Shown here one piece after another: positions 11,840 to 23,110 of a stretch of 64,000 nucleotides of DNA. Each line of letters begins with the position of its first letter. Position 1 is the stretch's first letter. Under the pieces are notes generated by a model. The model searched no databases and had not been told where the DNA came from. It saw only the letters and a program-made list of their open reading frames with translations. This stretch comes from Paragonimus westermani (Eukaryota > Platyhelminthes > Trematoda > Plagiorchiida > Troglotrematidae): contig QNGE01003232.1 in NCBI GenBank assembly GCA_008508345.1, positions 1 through 64,000 on the forward strand, given 5' to 3'. Both the position numbers and the translations under genes were made by a program.

Positions 11840-13196
11840 CTAAATACAAACTGTCGGTTTGGCTAGGGTGAGGTCAATGGACGTGAAGAGTGCTGTGACA
11901 TCAAACGAAATCATTGTTTCGTCTTCTTTTATCCTAATGTGCTTTAGTTTGTTCAATAATTGTACAGCATTGCTGATGGGATGTTCTGATCCGTCGATGA
12001 GATATCGTAGCCGTTTGAATAGGTCTTTGGCCAAATTGTAGGTCGGTGTGCTCGGTAGAGATGCAATTGGCTGTAGTGGGACACCATCTTTGTGTATTTT
12101 TCGGTAGTCCGTAGAATTGAGCAGTGGTTGTATCTTTCGGCTGCATTTTCCAGCGCTCCTGCTTGCTTATCTCATGCGAAGCCTCTAGCTTATTTAGTGT
12201 GCTGTTGATTTTGTTGGCCAGTTTTTTGGTGAGATCAGTATTGAGTAGGCGGTAGGTGGTTGTGTCGTTGAGCAGTTGTTTTGCTTTCTTCACGTAGTCT
12301 ACCTTGTCCATGATAACTGTCATCCGTCCCTTATCAGCTGGCAAAATGATGATGTTGTCATCCTTTTTGAGGTTGTTCAAAGCTCGTTGTTCGCGTTGTG
12401 TAAGGTTATTGGTCGGCTTATTGCGGGTCAATACTGGCACGATAGTTTGTCGGATTTGGTGTTGTGCCTCTTCCGGTAAGACGTTGGATTTCATTATGTG
12501 TTCCAAGTTTGCTAAGTATTCTCTGTTTGGTGCATCTTTCGTGTTAAAATTGAGTCCTTTTACAAGTACATCTTGCTCGTCGTTGGATAGTGGATGGTTT
12601 GATAGGTTTCTGATCCACGTATAGTTGCTGGGGTTAGTATGCTTCTTCGACAGTCTTGAGAGTTTCTCTTCAAGGGCTATTCTCTTCTTATTCGTGGTTC
12701 TTGCTACTCACTGTCCTATTGCTGCATCTAATTTCTGTAGCTGATGTTTGTCTATTATTTGTTTACACTCCTCTCTTTTGGCTGTCACGATGCTCTCGTA
12801 TTTTTGTAACCGATTGTGAGCATCGGTTATCAACATACGTAACATCTGTCTCCCGTTTTGTCTGGCTATTTCCCAAGCCCGTGGATGACTGAGTGGTGGT
12901 CTGTAGTTGATACCTGGAGGGAGAATGTTTTGACGCAGGCATTCATGCAAGAAGAATAGTTGCTCACGTGTGGAAGCCCCTTTGCATGCAAAGGTCTCCC
13001 AGCAACGAGCTGTTTTTAGCGTTGTGCGCCCATGTAGGTTTCTGATGTTTGGAACATTGGTGGTGGTGTTCGTAGCTCGGGTTGATGGTTTCCGTATTGA
13101 TATGTTCGCCGAGCTTGGCATTTGGGTTGCAAACGTTTCATAACCAAGTGAGGTGACATCATCAGTGCGTGAATGTTTCAGCGCTGAAACACTCAC
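11840..13196 (-). pseudogene. Penelope-like element (PLE), RT N-terminal half, degenerate
   Basis: Minus-strand remains of a Penelope-like retroelement ORF, in at least three frames. The N-terminal part is 13196-12708. The next part reads through to 11934 and holds the pre-RT signature IIILPADKGRMTVIMDKVDY, followed by a TTYRLL segment and the YGLPK motif typical of PLE reverse transcriptases. After a frame break near 12085, the 12034-11840 segment carries SFDVTALFTSID, the motif holding the first catalytic aspartate of the palm. The YxDD box, the thumb and a GIY-YIG endonuclease are not found downstream, so the element stops about one third into the RT. It is non-functional. A Penelope-type assignment is firm at family level; the lineage is not resolved. 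Confidence 0.8.
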
Positions 13197-13942
13197 TCAA
13201 AACAAACTGTCGGTGCTCAGAACGCGATTGAGAGTTGAACAAATACCAAAAGAACACTAATCAAAGGCAGCTGTGTTAACTGTCTCCGTAACTCAACTCA
13301 TCAACCCAATGGCATATACCTCAAGAGTGAATGAAGAACCAACAGAAAATTGGTAACACGCGGAGTCACGATCCCTTTGGCATCCGTCGTTACACCATTT
13401 CTACATCGTCATTATTGTGCGTGACCAGTGTATTTCGGACTCAATAGGAAGTTTTGATGCTATGACATTGTGGGAGGTACCGGTGTCTGATTGCCACCTC
13501 CTTTTCATGCCTTCAATGACTGTCCGTATTTAGCGCTCTTTCAGCCTAGTCGATCTGGAGCACCGAACTATCTGTCCATTATTCTCATCGGTAATCAGAC
13601 TAGCCCTGAGCGCCTGTAGTGTTTGGCGGACGGATTAATTTGCGACATTCGGTGTACGTCTTTTTGTAGACCCCAGACTTCTTTTTGAGAAGGCTCGCTG
13701 GTGTGCTACCACTCGAACGCGATCAGTATGCAACCACGCCGACAACGATAAGAGCGACGGAGATGGTGGGCGAATCAAGAAACAGTGTTTGTGCCCCGGA
13801 GTTTACGAACAGCAGATCGACCGGCTACGTGTGTGAATGAACGCGTCTTTGATCGATGAAAAACGGCCAATCAGAATGAAGCACGAGACTTTACACGAGC
13901 GTGGGACACACTGGCGCTAATAGCTCGCATAAGACAACCTCA
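13197..13942. other. Spacer between two relic retroelements
   Basis: No gene seen. It may include the 5' untranslated region of the Penelope-like element at its left and terminal sequence of the gypsy relic at its right, but I found no duplicated terminal repeat to prove either. Confidence 0.3.
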
Positions 13943-15370
13943 TCATTTCATCTCGAATGCACTGAAGGCGGTAGTTGTGTCTATGTCCTTTGGCTGACCT
14001 ATTGATTCTGTTTGTTTGGTACGTAGGTGGGTGCACAGCATGAACGTGGAAGTTTGTGCCGTATATGTCAGTGATGTGTGGGGATGCTGTGTTGGCACTG
14101 CGGACATTCGTAAGCCCGTGCGTTCCTGGTCAGGTCCATTGACCTTGACGCCTTCAGGCGGACGAATGTTCCAGACTGTACTTCTGACGCTATTTCTCCG
14201 CAAATTGACTGGTAGTCGCGGTACCTCTCCGAGTGACCAGGATCATCGACGTAGTATTTAACTCTGATTCTCCCGGCATTTTGTCAGTCGCTCTATGGTG
14301 TGAGGTTCTGTAGGTCATTAGGATTTCGACTAATGCATCTTCCTAAGGCACGCCGGAAAGCCGCGCTGTTTATGCGCTCTTCTTTGGAGAACGGTTGAGA
14401 CGTTCGACCATGTAATTTGCAGCTGGATCGTTCGGCACCTTTCGGGTGTGCTTGATGTCATGGCACCAGAGAAAACGGTAAAACCCATGCTCGGTAAATT
14501 GTCACGATTTCTTCCGGGAACACGAAGCCAGCGATCAAGTACCTCAGCTATGTGGAGACCAAGCAATTCTTCTGACTCTGAGAAACGGAATTAAACTGGC
14601 TCATGATGTAAATGGCAATCTCAGACCAGAGCTTCATTAGGTAGACGAGAGGCTGTGTCAGCATCTTGACTGTCTTGAGACTTCTCTCAACTTTCTGGTA
14701 GGCGACACAACTACCTACGGACTGATCCACCATCGTTGATATTACTGACCGCCAAAATAATTGTTTCATTCTACGGTTCGTTCAAACGAATCGTGGATGA
14801 CCTTCAGATTCACACGCTATAATCCGAGGAATGGCCTCAGATGGAGCTACAAGCACAAGTGTTCACATAAAACGCCCATCTACAACCGTTAGATCATATC
14901 GTCAAACGTAAAAAGATCGGTGAGTTTGTCATTGGCAGACCAGCCACAACATATTGGTTGATACACCTCAGGTTCATATCGTTTGCATTCGCCGGCTAAA
15001 GCTCCTTTTCATAAAAACGGAATACAGAAATTATGAACTTCACCTCCTTCTTAAAATCGGGAACAGCCTATGGAAGTCTCGAAAGTCCGCCAGCAGCTTA
15101 ATTCTCGCAACATAAGTGGAATTTAACCTGATAGTCGTAATTCGTTAACCTAGCGTACCAGTGGTTTAGTCTCAGAGACATGAGCTCATGCGTTGCTCTG
15201 CTCAGTGATGTGAGTGCAACAAGATCTATGAAAAGTGCAAACAGGTGCCTGGATAAGAAGAGGTGCCACATTTCCCGGACCAAAACGCTCGTGAGCGCCC
15301 ACTTTCTATCAGCCGAGGACAGTACTTCTGCAGTGAAGCGTCCACAGCTATGTTCACTTCACCGGAACTG
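13943..15370 (-). pseudogene. Decayed Ty3/gypsy pol relic (RNase H, integrase)
   Basis: Minus-strand fragments lie in the order expected of a gypsy pol. At 15283-15098 an RNase H tail includes LNHWYARLTNYDYQVKF, a segment characteristic of gypsy RNase H. At 14769-14548 an integrase zinc-binding tail has SCVAYQK, then a core start KLWSEIAIYIMSQF where the first catalytic aspartate position reads tyrosine. Near 14470-14395 the MVERLNR motif holding the integrase glutamate appears in a shifted frame. At 14203-13943 STVWNIR resembles the C-terminal end of such integrases. There are many stops and frameshifts and no LTR pair was found. Old and inactive. Confidence 0.65.
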
Positions 15371-16359
15371 ACAAGAAACCAGAGCGGCTCATTCCTTATG
15401 TAAATCTGTTAACCCCCGAACTGAGAAAACTTGCTTTCCCTACTTGCATTCTCCATCGAAGTCACCAACCTGAAATTTGGTTCCAATGCCCTGTTCACCT
15501 ATTTTGTTTTAACCAATTTTGTTAATAATTGTTTTGCCTCGCGGGTAGCCAGCCACGACCTGGTCTACTCGATTAACTGTTCACTTATGACCTAGTCGAC
15601 TCCGTCCGGAACCCATTGGTTTTGTTGAATGCGACTATCGTTGCGAGCGATTGCGTTTTGTTTAGTGTATTTATTGCTGCATTCGTTCAGTAATACCGCA
15701 GAAATATTTGAGTCCACTCTTGTATTCAACTTATGGCTGCATTTTCGGGCCAAAAATTACTCAACGATTAGCGTTACACCTTGTCTCTGATCTTAGGTTT
15801 AACACTGAGCTGCGATTGGCTTTGGATAGCTGTTAATTTGCCTCTTCGTTTTTGCGAATGCCGATGCACCAAGAAAAATTCGATTAAGAAGTGTGCGGTA
15901 ACCGTTATTGAATTTTTAAGATCTCTAATTAACCTGTTCCACACGCACTGGCAAAAACGATGTGATTTTACACGCTTCTTCGATACGGTTGCGCGTCAGT
16001 CTATCATTTAACATGATTATTTATTCGTCTGAAAAAAACAGAAGCATTCGGGCGTTCTCAGGCCTGTCCCAACTTCTGCTAATCTACGTTGCAACTGAAC
16101 AAACTGTTAAGCACTACCTGAAGGAAAGATGTTGTCTTCAGCACAACTTTGCGAATTTCCTTGCCACACTTATCAACCCATCATACTTCACATGTGGTTT
16201 GACAAGAACATGTAAACATTCGAACCGTTGGGTCCGCCTATCTGCTGTCTCCACCGGTGCCTACTATCAGAGGTCAAACAAATGTCACTTCCCTCATTCT
16301 GGCAGACAAACAAGACTCGAAATTTCTAGCCTGTCAATAGCCGCTTTTTTAATCTCTGG

Positions 16360-16403
<44 letters not shown>

Positions 16404-18867
16404 TGGTCAAGTCGGGTGATCCACTCAAAATTCAGCAGCCACAAATTTGGTAAGACTGCGTTTGCTTGTTCTATCCGTGTAGTTCCAAAGCACACATTGT
16501 AAGATTGACACTGTACGTGATCAAAATGCCAACCAGAGTCAGTAGGCCACAGCTCCAAGTGTGACTTTCATCTAGGCCCACCTCAACAAACAACATCATT
16601 TAATGGAAATTTCAAGTCTGTGCTTGTTCAGCTTTGTCTGCCTTGAACGCGAGCCCAATCAAAATGTCATTTATGAAGTTTTCATCGATCTTCATTTCCT
16701 TATACTAACAAGCAACGCTGCCTTGAAATCGATTAGACTTGCACCAACCTGATGAACACCACAACAAACTTTCCTGTAGCAGTCTGGCCATTAGTTTTTT
16801 TAAACGAGTTAACCGTTCCTTAGTCTGTTTTTCTCTCAGTCTCATCAATTACAGTTGTTAATCATCACTTTTAATCTGTTACCGCCGTTTCCAGTCACTT
16901 CTGAATATTTTAGGCAACAGGGGCGGCAGTCGAGCAAACGAGATGCAAATCCACTCTGACACACATTTGGCGGGTAGGTCGTTCGAATGCAATCAGTTAA
17001 AAGGTCATATATGAAAAATGCTATAACCGTTTTTTATAAGTCTAAAGCACTCAATGTTTAGTTCGTGAATGACAGAGCTTTGAATAACTAGAAGGCTGTA
17101 TACAATGAGATGGAACAGCTGAATTCCATCTGGTCATTACCTTGAATTGGGCCTTCGATGTCTCTACAACCGACTGATTAAGTCACATTTCGACAGGTCA
17201 CCAATTGGTACTCTGTATGCGAGACAGAATTCAAGTTGAGCTCAAAAGAACACTATTAAACAGCCACGTTACTAGAACCTGTCTGACGAGATGACCGAGG
17301 ACTCCTTAAATATCTGAACCGCAGGATGGGTGTAGTCGGTCAACCGAATGCACCACTCGACCGTACTGTTCGGTTTGGTGAGTAGTATCACAAGCTCATA
17401 TCAAAACCTGACGTAACTGAGTATGTGAGGCAGTGGTGCGCACGTGCTCATTCCACATCCTGGAGCAGAAAAACATCTCTTACCCAAAATCAGGTCCAAT
17501 TATCGTTATGATTTGATCATATCTCACAGCTTGTCTCGTCTACACTTTTCAGATATGGACACTGTGTTTAGTGTATTTGTAACTAAGTTAGACAAGACTC
17601 CTTCGCGCGTCGACTGTCTTCACCAGCACATGCAGTTGCAACGGTTGATACCAAACTAACGGTAAGAAGGGAACAACCTCGAACCCGATGTTAGTTTCAG
17701 CGTGGAAGAAATAGGCGACCGGATACTGTGGATACATTTTCATTTATTTCAAATTACAGCCACCTTCACAGGCGAGGATAGGTGAAGTGATTGGTTAGAG
17801 GACTTTGAATGAACATGCACCAATCACATTTTTCTCTTTAGATGCTTGAGTCACGAAGGGTTCTTCTAATGGACGGTCATCGGACTAATAGCAAAACACT
17901 CCTGGTTGATTGTTTTCGTGCTGTTCCAATCGGTTGATAGCATGTCGCTGTCTAGAAACGGCTCCTCCGGAATATGGAATCGCCACAGTTTTGTTGGTAC
18001 GCGAACAATGTTATTATCAAAGTACCAGTTAGTTTAACTGGCTCTCGGAATGTAGAGGTCTGGATTATGGGAAAATTAGATTGCTAAAAGGCTAGTGGTT
18101 CCCAATAGAGATACGGGTTAAGTGTTGCCAGGACTTCAGTAATTTTGGTGCAAATATTCACCAACTAAGGAAGCTTTACAAGGAAGACAGATGACTGTTG
18201 AGATTGAAAAGTGCTACTGATTTTGCATAAGATCTTATATTGCACAGGCTTTGACGGTTCTAGGCATCATACTTAGAACGCAAGGTTACCTTATGCCTCG
18301 AAAAAGGTTTCTGATATAATACAACACAAAAGCCGGCTGCTTTTATTCTCATTGCCCACAGCTCTTGCGGATCACTTTTGAGCAACGTGGAGACACCCGG
18401 GACAGCGTTCTTCCAATGTAGGGGTTTCAGCAAAAGTCCTGTAAAAAGAAGCAACACAAACAAGCATGAGCAAGAAGCCCATGCACACAATTTACATAAA
18501 CCGGAACCACAATGGCGCCAAAAACACGATCTGTCACAATTCAAATTTAGTCTGTGCGCGCGTGTTAGTTTCAACTGCGCTTTACAATACATATTGAGAC
18601 AAAAGTTCATCCCGCCTCTTAGTTAACAAGTAGTAATTTATCGTAAGAGAAGAGCAGCCGCGATAAAATCAAACGGCGACCCTTTCTGCTGTAAATATAC
18701 GAAAGCTTGGTAGAACGTGTTTTGCTATTCTCCTGTGGTACTATGTCATCTCGTTTAGACAGTTCTGACAATGGAATGTAGTTAGTTGCTGCAAATTGGG
18801 CTTCATTGGTGGTCTAGCTGTATACTGTTGTTTTCACGTGTCATCAACTGCCGTAGTGAGGACGGGC
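15371..18867. other. Gene-free stretch
   Basis: No supported gene. The 163-codon plus-strand frame at 15962-16453 ends in an alternating Ile-Tyr run created by the TA microsatellite and is rejected. Opposed open frames at 18260-18610 (minus) and 18378-18626 (plus) have no recognisable motif. Confidence 0.45.
16361..16402. repeat. (TA)n microsatellite, about 21 units
   Basis: Uninterrupted TA dinucleotide run of about 42 bp, self-complementary and likely polymorphic in length. Confidence 0.95.
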
Positions 18868-19163
18868 GATCGCTCTACACTACTCACACCACTATCATTC
18901 AGTAGAGAAGCAGGAGCATGGATCCGGACATCGAAATAACCACGGGGAAATTACAGGGAGAAGCATTGGAACGCAGCGTGGCATGAAATAGCTCCTGGTA
19001 CATAAACGAACTGAGTATTGACATCCGTAGCAACCGTGACGTTCTGAGTCTAAAGTCGCACGCAGATGAGTGTTTTCGATTGTGGTCATGTTGATGCGCA
19101 TAACCGATGTATTGGTTTTTTGAGTAAACAACCCTTGTGCCATCCGCGTTCTTCGCTAACAAC
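18868..19163 (+). repeat. Left arm of a 296-bp inverted repeat
   Basis: The reverse complement of this segment recurs at 20678-20973 with the same length and only a handful of mismatches by eye. The outer edges are near GATCGCTCTACACTACTC on the left and GTGTAGTGCGATC on the right; the inner edges are at the GTTGTTAGCGAAGAACGC block. Sequence outside the arms is unrelated. The open frames shared by both arms (82-100 codons) simply follow from the duplication. The arms do not resemble a family I recognise. Confidence 0.9.
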
Positions 19164-19199
19164 GAGATTGCTGATGAACAGTAGGCGATTTTGGTTTTC

Positions 19200-19390
19200 A
19201 CATAAATTGAACATCACCCACAACTGATCGTAGCTGTCGCATTCCCATAGACTCTCGAGCAATCGGAGCATTAGTCTCAAGCAAATGTGGTTCAGCGTTG
19301 ATATATGACGATTCAATCTTGCCTAATGCGAGGTCAATGGTGCGGTAGTCAACATGGCTGCCCCTTGTAAACGTGGCTGGAGGTAAGATT
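19200..19390 (+). repeat. SINE-B fragment (degraded copy)
   Basis: A tRNA-like head remnant lies at about 19325-19385 (GCCTAATGCGAGGTCAATGG, then AACATGGCTGCC), matching the heads at 26.5 kb and 30.9 kb. Upstream, near 19215-19250, GATCGTAGCTGTCGCATTCC resembles the SINE-B tail in inverted orientation. No hammerhead core is recognisable in this copy. Confidence 0.5.
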
Positions 19391-19974
19391 GAACAAACCA
19401 AAGTAATAAGTGTAAACCATACCGTTTAGCACCGCGGAGTTTCTGTTCACGAGTACAGTACGCCCCTTGGTTGGAAAGCGGGTATAAATGGAAACTCATT
19501 GCACAAATTCAGCATCTGACATTGCAGTTGGTCCCATGTTTTTGTAATCCTGATTGATCAGTGGATAATACTCATATGTTGTGGTATAGACTAAAATGGC
19601 GTTCGCTAAATCACCAGAGACATACGAAATTGAAATCAGGACATCTTAATTTAGAAGAGATTTAATCGATGAATTATGTGTATGCAACGGTTTGGAGACT
19701 CTGCTAACCACAATCGATTCGATGCAATGACCCTTAATGTCCACATTCACAGCTTATGCATGTGACACTCAGTCAAGCAGAAGTTTGGTTGAACTTCACT
19801 GAGCTACGCAATTCCGTAATCCATCCAGCCGAGTTGACCGCATTTCTGCCCGCCTGACTCATTTCAGACACTGTGCATTTAGCAGCCAGACGATCAAAGT
19901 GAGCTGTGACCCCAACAAGAGAGCATAGGTCTAATAAGATTTCATGAGATTTTTGATACTGTCTCATTTTAACA

Positions 19975-20250
19975 GGCTTCCTAACCGAGTAGGGTTAACG
20001 AGCGGGGTCTGTACACCATTGCAACACGGTTGGGCTCACCAACACGACAGTATTATATGCTCTATCGAGTTGTGAGGTTCAACCCTATCGTCCCAGTGTT
20101 ACAGCTATCGTAGTCCACGAGCGTTGATAACGGGTTGTCGATAGATATCAGCGAATGATGGACATCACGTGACAGGGAACCAGCGTATGTCGTCAAATCT
20201 AAGTAAGTGGAATGAAAACAGTGCGATATCACGGCAATTTTTCAATAACT
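19975..20250 (+). repeat. Repeat-B copy 3
   Basis: It contains CTAACCGAGTAGGGTTAACG near 19981, CCCTATCGTCCCAGTG near 20085, an eroded GTCCACGAGCGTTGATAACG block, and a terminal TTTTTCAATAACTAATGGATG near 20238, in the same order as in copies 1 and 2. Confidence 0.45.
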
Positions 20251-20677
20251 AATGGATGACGGAAGGTCGGATTGATAAATGATGGGGAAGATTTGATTAG
20301 AGTCCGCAGAATAACAAGTGGGCTGTACTGTTTTGTTTCCAGGTTTCGTCGCGCAGTTCAGGAGCAGTGACATGATGCTGATACCATGAGGTATAAGTAC
20401 TTAGTTGCGTATGATGTTCCCATATGTTGTAGTCTCGTTATTGAACCGCTATTTCATTTCATGTCGATATGTTCCATTCTGCTGATAGCTTAACCCCAAA
20501 GTAGTGTCACCATAATTGCCAACATAAACGCTCTCTGGAACTTGAAGACAGTTTACTAAGACAATGGCCAGAATTGAACTGCCCTATTTTCCGAGCATTT
20601 CTAGGTACCTTTCATCCAGCCAAGAGGAGTACGATCCGTATAACGAGTGAAATAATTCGACATGTGTAGGAGATAAT
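20251..20677. other. Loop of the inverted repeat, nothing recognised
   Basis: Right-hand part of the spacer between the inverted-repeat arms. No gene or repeat is recognised here; the rest of the spacer holds the SINE-B fragment and repeat-B copy 3. Confidence 0.4.
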
Positions 20678-20973
20678 GTTGTTAGCGAAGAACGCGGATG
20701 GCACAAGGGTTGTTTACTCAAAAAACCCATACATCGGTTATGCGCATCAACATGACCACAATCGAAAACACTCATCTGCGTGCGACTTTAGACTCAGAAC
20801 GTCACGGTTGCTACGGATGTCAATACTCAGTTCGTTTATGTACCAGGAGCTATTTCATGCCACGCTGCACTCCAATGCTCCTCCCTGTAATTTCCCCGTG
20901 GTTATTTTGATGTCCGGATCCATGCTCCTGCTTCTCTACTGAATGATAGTGGTGTGAGTAGTGTAGTGCGATC
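20678..20973 (-). repeat. Right arm of the 296-bp inverted repeat
   Basis: Inverted partner of 18868-19163, about 1.5 kb away. Substitutions are few (for example a Gln/Pro and a Ser/Pro difference in the shared chance frame), so the duplication is recent or is homogenised by gene conversion. Confidence 0.9.
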
Positions 20974-22429
20974 ACTCGGCTTAACTACAATAGCTTTTTC
21001 TAGCTTTCATCAATCTGTTGCTAGCAGAATGTGGCTTCTTTAACTGCCTTGGCCACTAGGACCCGCATGGACATTTATTCTAGACACATTTACTTTTGAG
21101 CGTACGTACTCGAACCAATAAACGGGTGATGGCTCTGTCGACGGTGTAATTATGCAGGGTGGTTTATACATGAGTTCTACTACTGTGTAGGAGTTTACAT
21201 CACCAAACCTGTTAAACATACCAGACTAGCGTACAATGTGCGTATATCGTTGTAAACACGGTTGAGCCCTCGAACTCAGGGCGTGTGCTGTCAGCATCAT
21301 ATGGTTTAATCCCACTCCCCAATGACCTGCGCGCCTCGTTCGAACCCCCCTCAAAAGTAAGGTAGAGCATTTTTGCATGTTAGTGCCACCAGCGTTCACA
21401 TTAGCTTATGTGATGATAGTAGGCTGTTGAAAAGCATGTCGGCGATTGACGGACAGTTCACCACTAATGTTAACCAGACGGTGAAGAATCCTATATTTCC
21501 TCAATGGAGTGTATCATCATGAGAATTCTTTCCTAACCGGAAAGTAGTGGAATGCTTTACTTCTAACGAACAACGCTTTGTATGATAGAGGAGTGCTGAC
21601 TGGGACCTAGAAGTGTTACCTTAGTTACTGGGCCGTGTCGTGCCGTTTTCGGGTTTTATCTTGCTTCTCATGAACTGTCTGAAAGTGCTAGGCCACATAT
21701 GATATTTCACAATTTTTTGGTTACATTACCGCGTCGTGTTATTCTATTTTAGATCGATACACACCATTCTGATGGTGTTTTAGCCAGAAGTTGGTGCTCT
21801 GGTCAAGACAAATGGGTGTTTTCTCGTAGGTGCAAAGTACGGGCTGTGAAGCTGCGTGTAACTAATTAGGATTTGTAAATTGCCATTTATTACCAAAGAA
21901 GATATATGCTTGAGTGTTGGCATGCATAGCTGAATTAACACAACTGTAGAAACAACGGGAAACAGACAACTCAACTATAAGGCATAAAACAATATGCGGG
22001 TTGATAAAAGTACCGATAATCATCGGGATTAAACGGTGTGTGCCAGAAACGATGAACAGGCAGGACCACGTTGATGCAATGTCGTCCCAGAAGCATAGAC
22101 CCTATAGGAAAATCTGGAGTCTGAACCAAAGGGCCTACCCTGAGTGGCAGTCATGGCTCAGGCGTGTGTGACGTCCAAATATTTGAATTTTCCTTATTCG
22201 TATTGGAGCCTAGCTCATAATTCATTTCACGTACGGTCTCCACGCAGTCAGTTTTCGATCAGTTACTCAATAGGTTGCATGTTTGTTTCGTTCATGAATG
22301 TAGCTCTTTATTATTCGACATTTGTTGAAATAATTATCGTAACAGCATCATCTATTGGGGGAAACACCGCATTTTTACGCCATCTATTTGTACACACCAA
22401 TGCATGCTGGATCTCAGACACTGAAACGT
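20974..22429. other. Mostly unassigned, with a repeat-B-like start
   Basis: No supported gene. At about 22080-22140 the block GAAAATCTGGAGTCTGAACC resembles the first block of repeat-B in plus orientation, facing the minus-strand copy 4. The 134-codon frame at 22144-22548 overlaps repeat sequence and shows no motif. Confidence 0.4.
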
Positions 22430-22730
22430 TTGTGAACAGCCAGGCGTTATCGACCGTGGACCGTGACGGCCGACACACTGGGACGATGGGGTTGAGCGAT
22501 TGGACTGAAAATGTGCGCACACCCTACCCCCGCACCCACTCGATTTGAAGAGTAGGCCTGTTCGTTGGTCTGCGCTCCGGTGCGAATAAGAGGAGTTCAG
22601 ATATTCAGAATATTACACAGGCCCAAGCCACGGCTGCTGATTTAGATGAACTCTATGGTTCGGACCGAGGATTTTGTCATCGGGCCCATAATTCTGGGTC
22701 GTACTGTAGCCTACCTTTTTGCCTCCATTG
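22430..22730 (-). repeat. Repeat-B copy 4
   Basis: On the minus strand this reads GATGACAAAATCCTCGGTCC, then a TCAAATCGAGTGGGTGCG block, then CCCATCGTCCCAGTGTG with GGCCGTCACGGTCCACGGTC. That is the same order as copy 2, including the block lying on the far side of copy 2's SINE insertion. It therefore represents an uninterrupted arrangement of the family. Confidence 0.55.
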
Positions 22731-22949
22731 TCCGAGATTGCTGTTAACGCGTTCGCCTTCCGAAGTACGGCTTTGGAAGCTGTGCCGCATCATACGTCTG
22801 CAAGCCTTAGTCACTTGCTTCGTAGACCTCAAATGCTTTTCACTTAACGCATGTGGGGATCATCCGGTGACTATACTTGTTTGTTTGTGCGCATGTGACA
22901 CTGACAGACAGCATGACTGGTGATCCAGAAGAGCCACAATTGGGAAAAA

Positions 22950-23110
22950 TATGGGCTTCAGCTGGATTCAAACCAGCAACAAAAAGATCGTGCCTAAACC
23001 CGGTAGTGCTCTGTCAGTTGAGCTACGAAACCATATCAGCGACTCAGAAGTTTCACATTTTGACTTAGTTCCTCGCTCAACCTACTGTTTATATAGCATC
23101 TCCATTCCCG
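22950..23110 (-). repeat. SINE-A copy, diverged
   Basis: The minus-strand head has a GTAGCTCAACTGACAGAGC A-box region and a B-box-like GGTTTGAATCC, followed upstream by the TGTGAAACTTCTGAG block. The middle of the tRNA-like part differs from the 5.6 and 9.7 kb copies, so this is an older or subfamily copy. Confidence 0.65.

Noticed and set aside
15962..16453. 163-codon plus-strand open frame
   Set aside because: It ends in an Ile-Tyr run made by the TA microsatellite and has no protein motif.
18895..19201. Apparently conserved protein shared with 20676-20942
   Set aside because: The similarity is explained by the inverted duplication of DNA, and two overlapping frames are equally conserved, as expected without coding selection.
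22144..22548. 134-codon plus-strand frame
   Set aside because: Overlaps repeat-B copy 4 in antisense and carries no motif.
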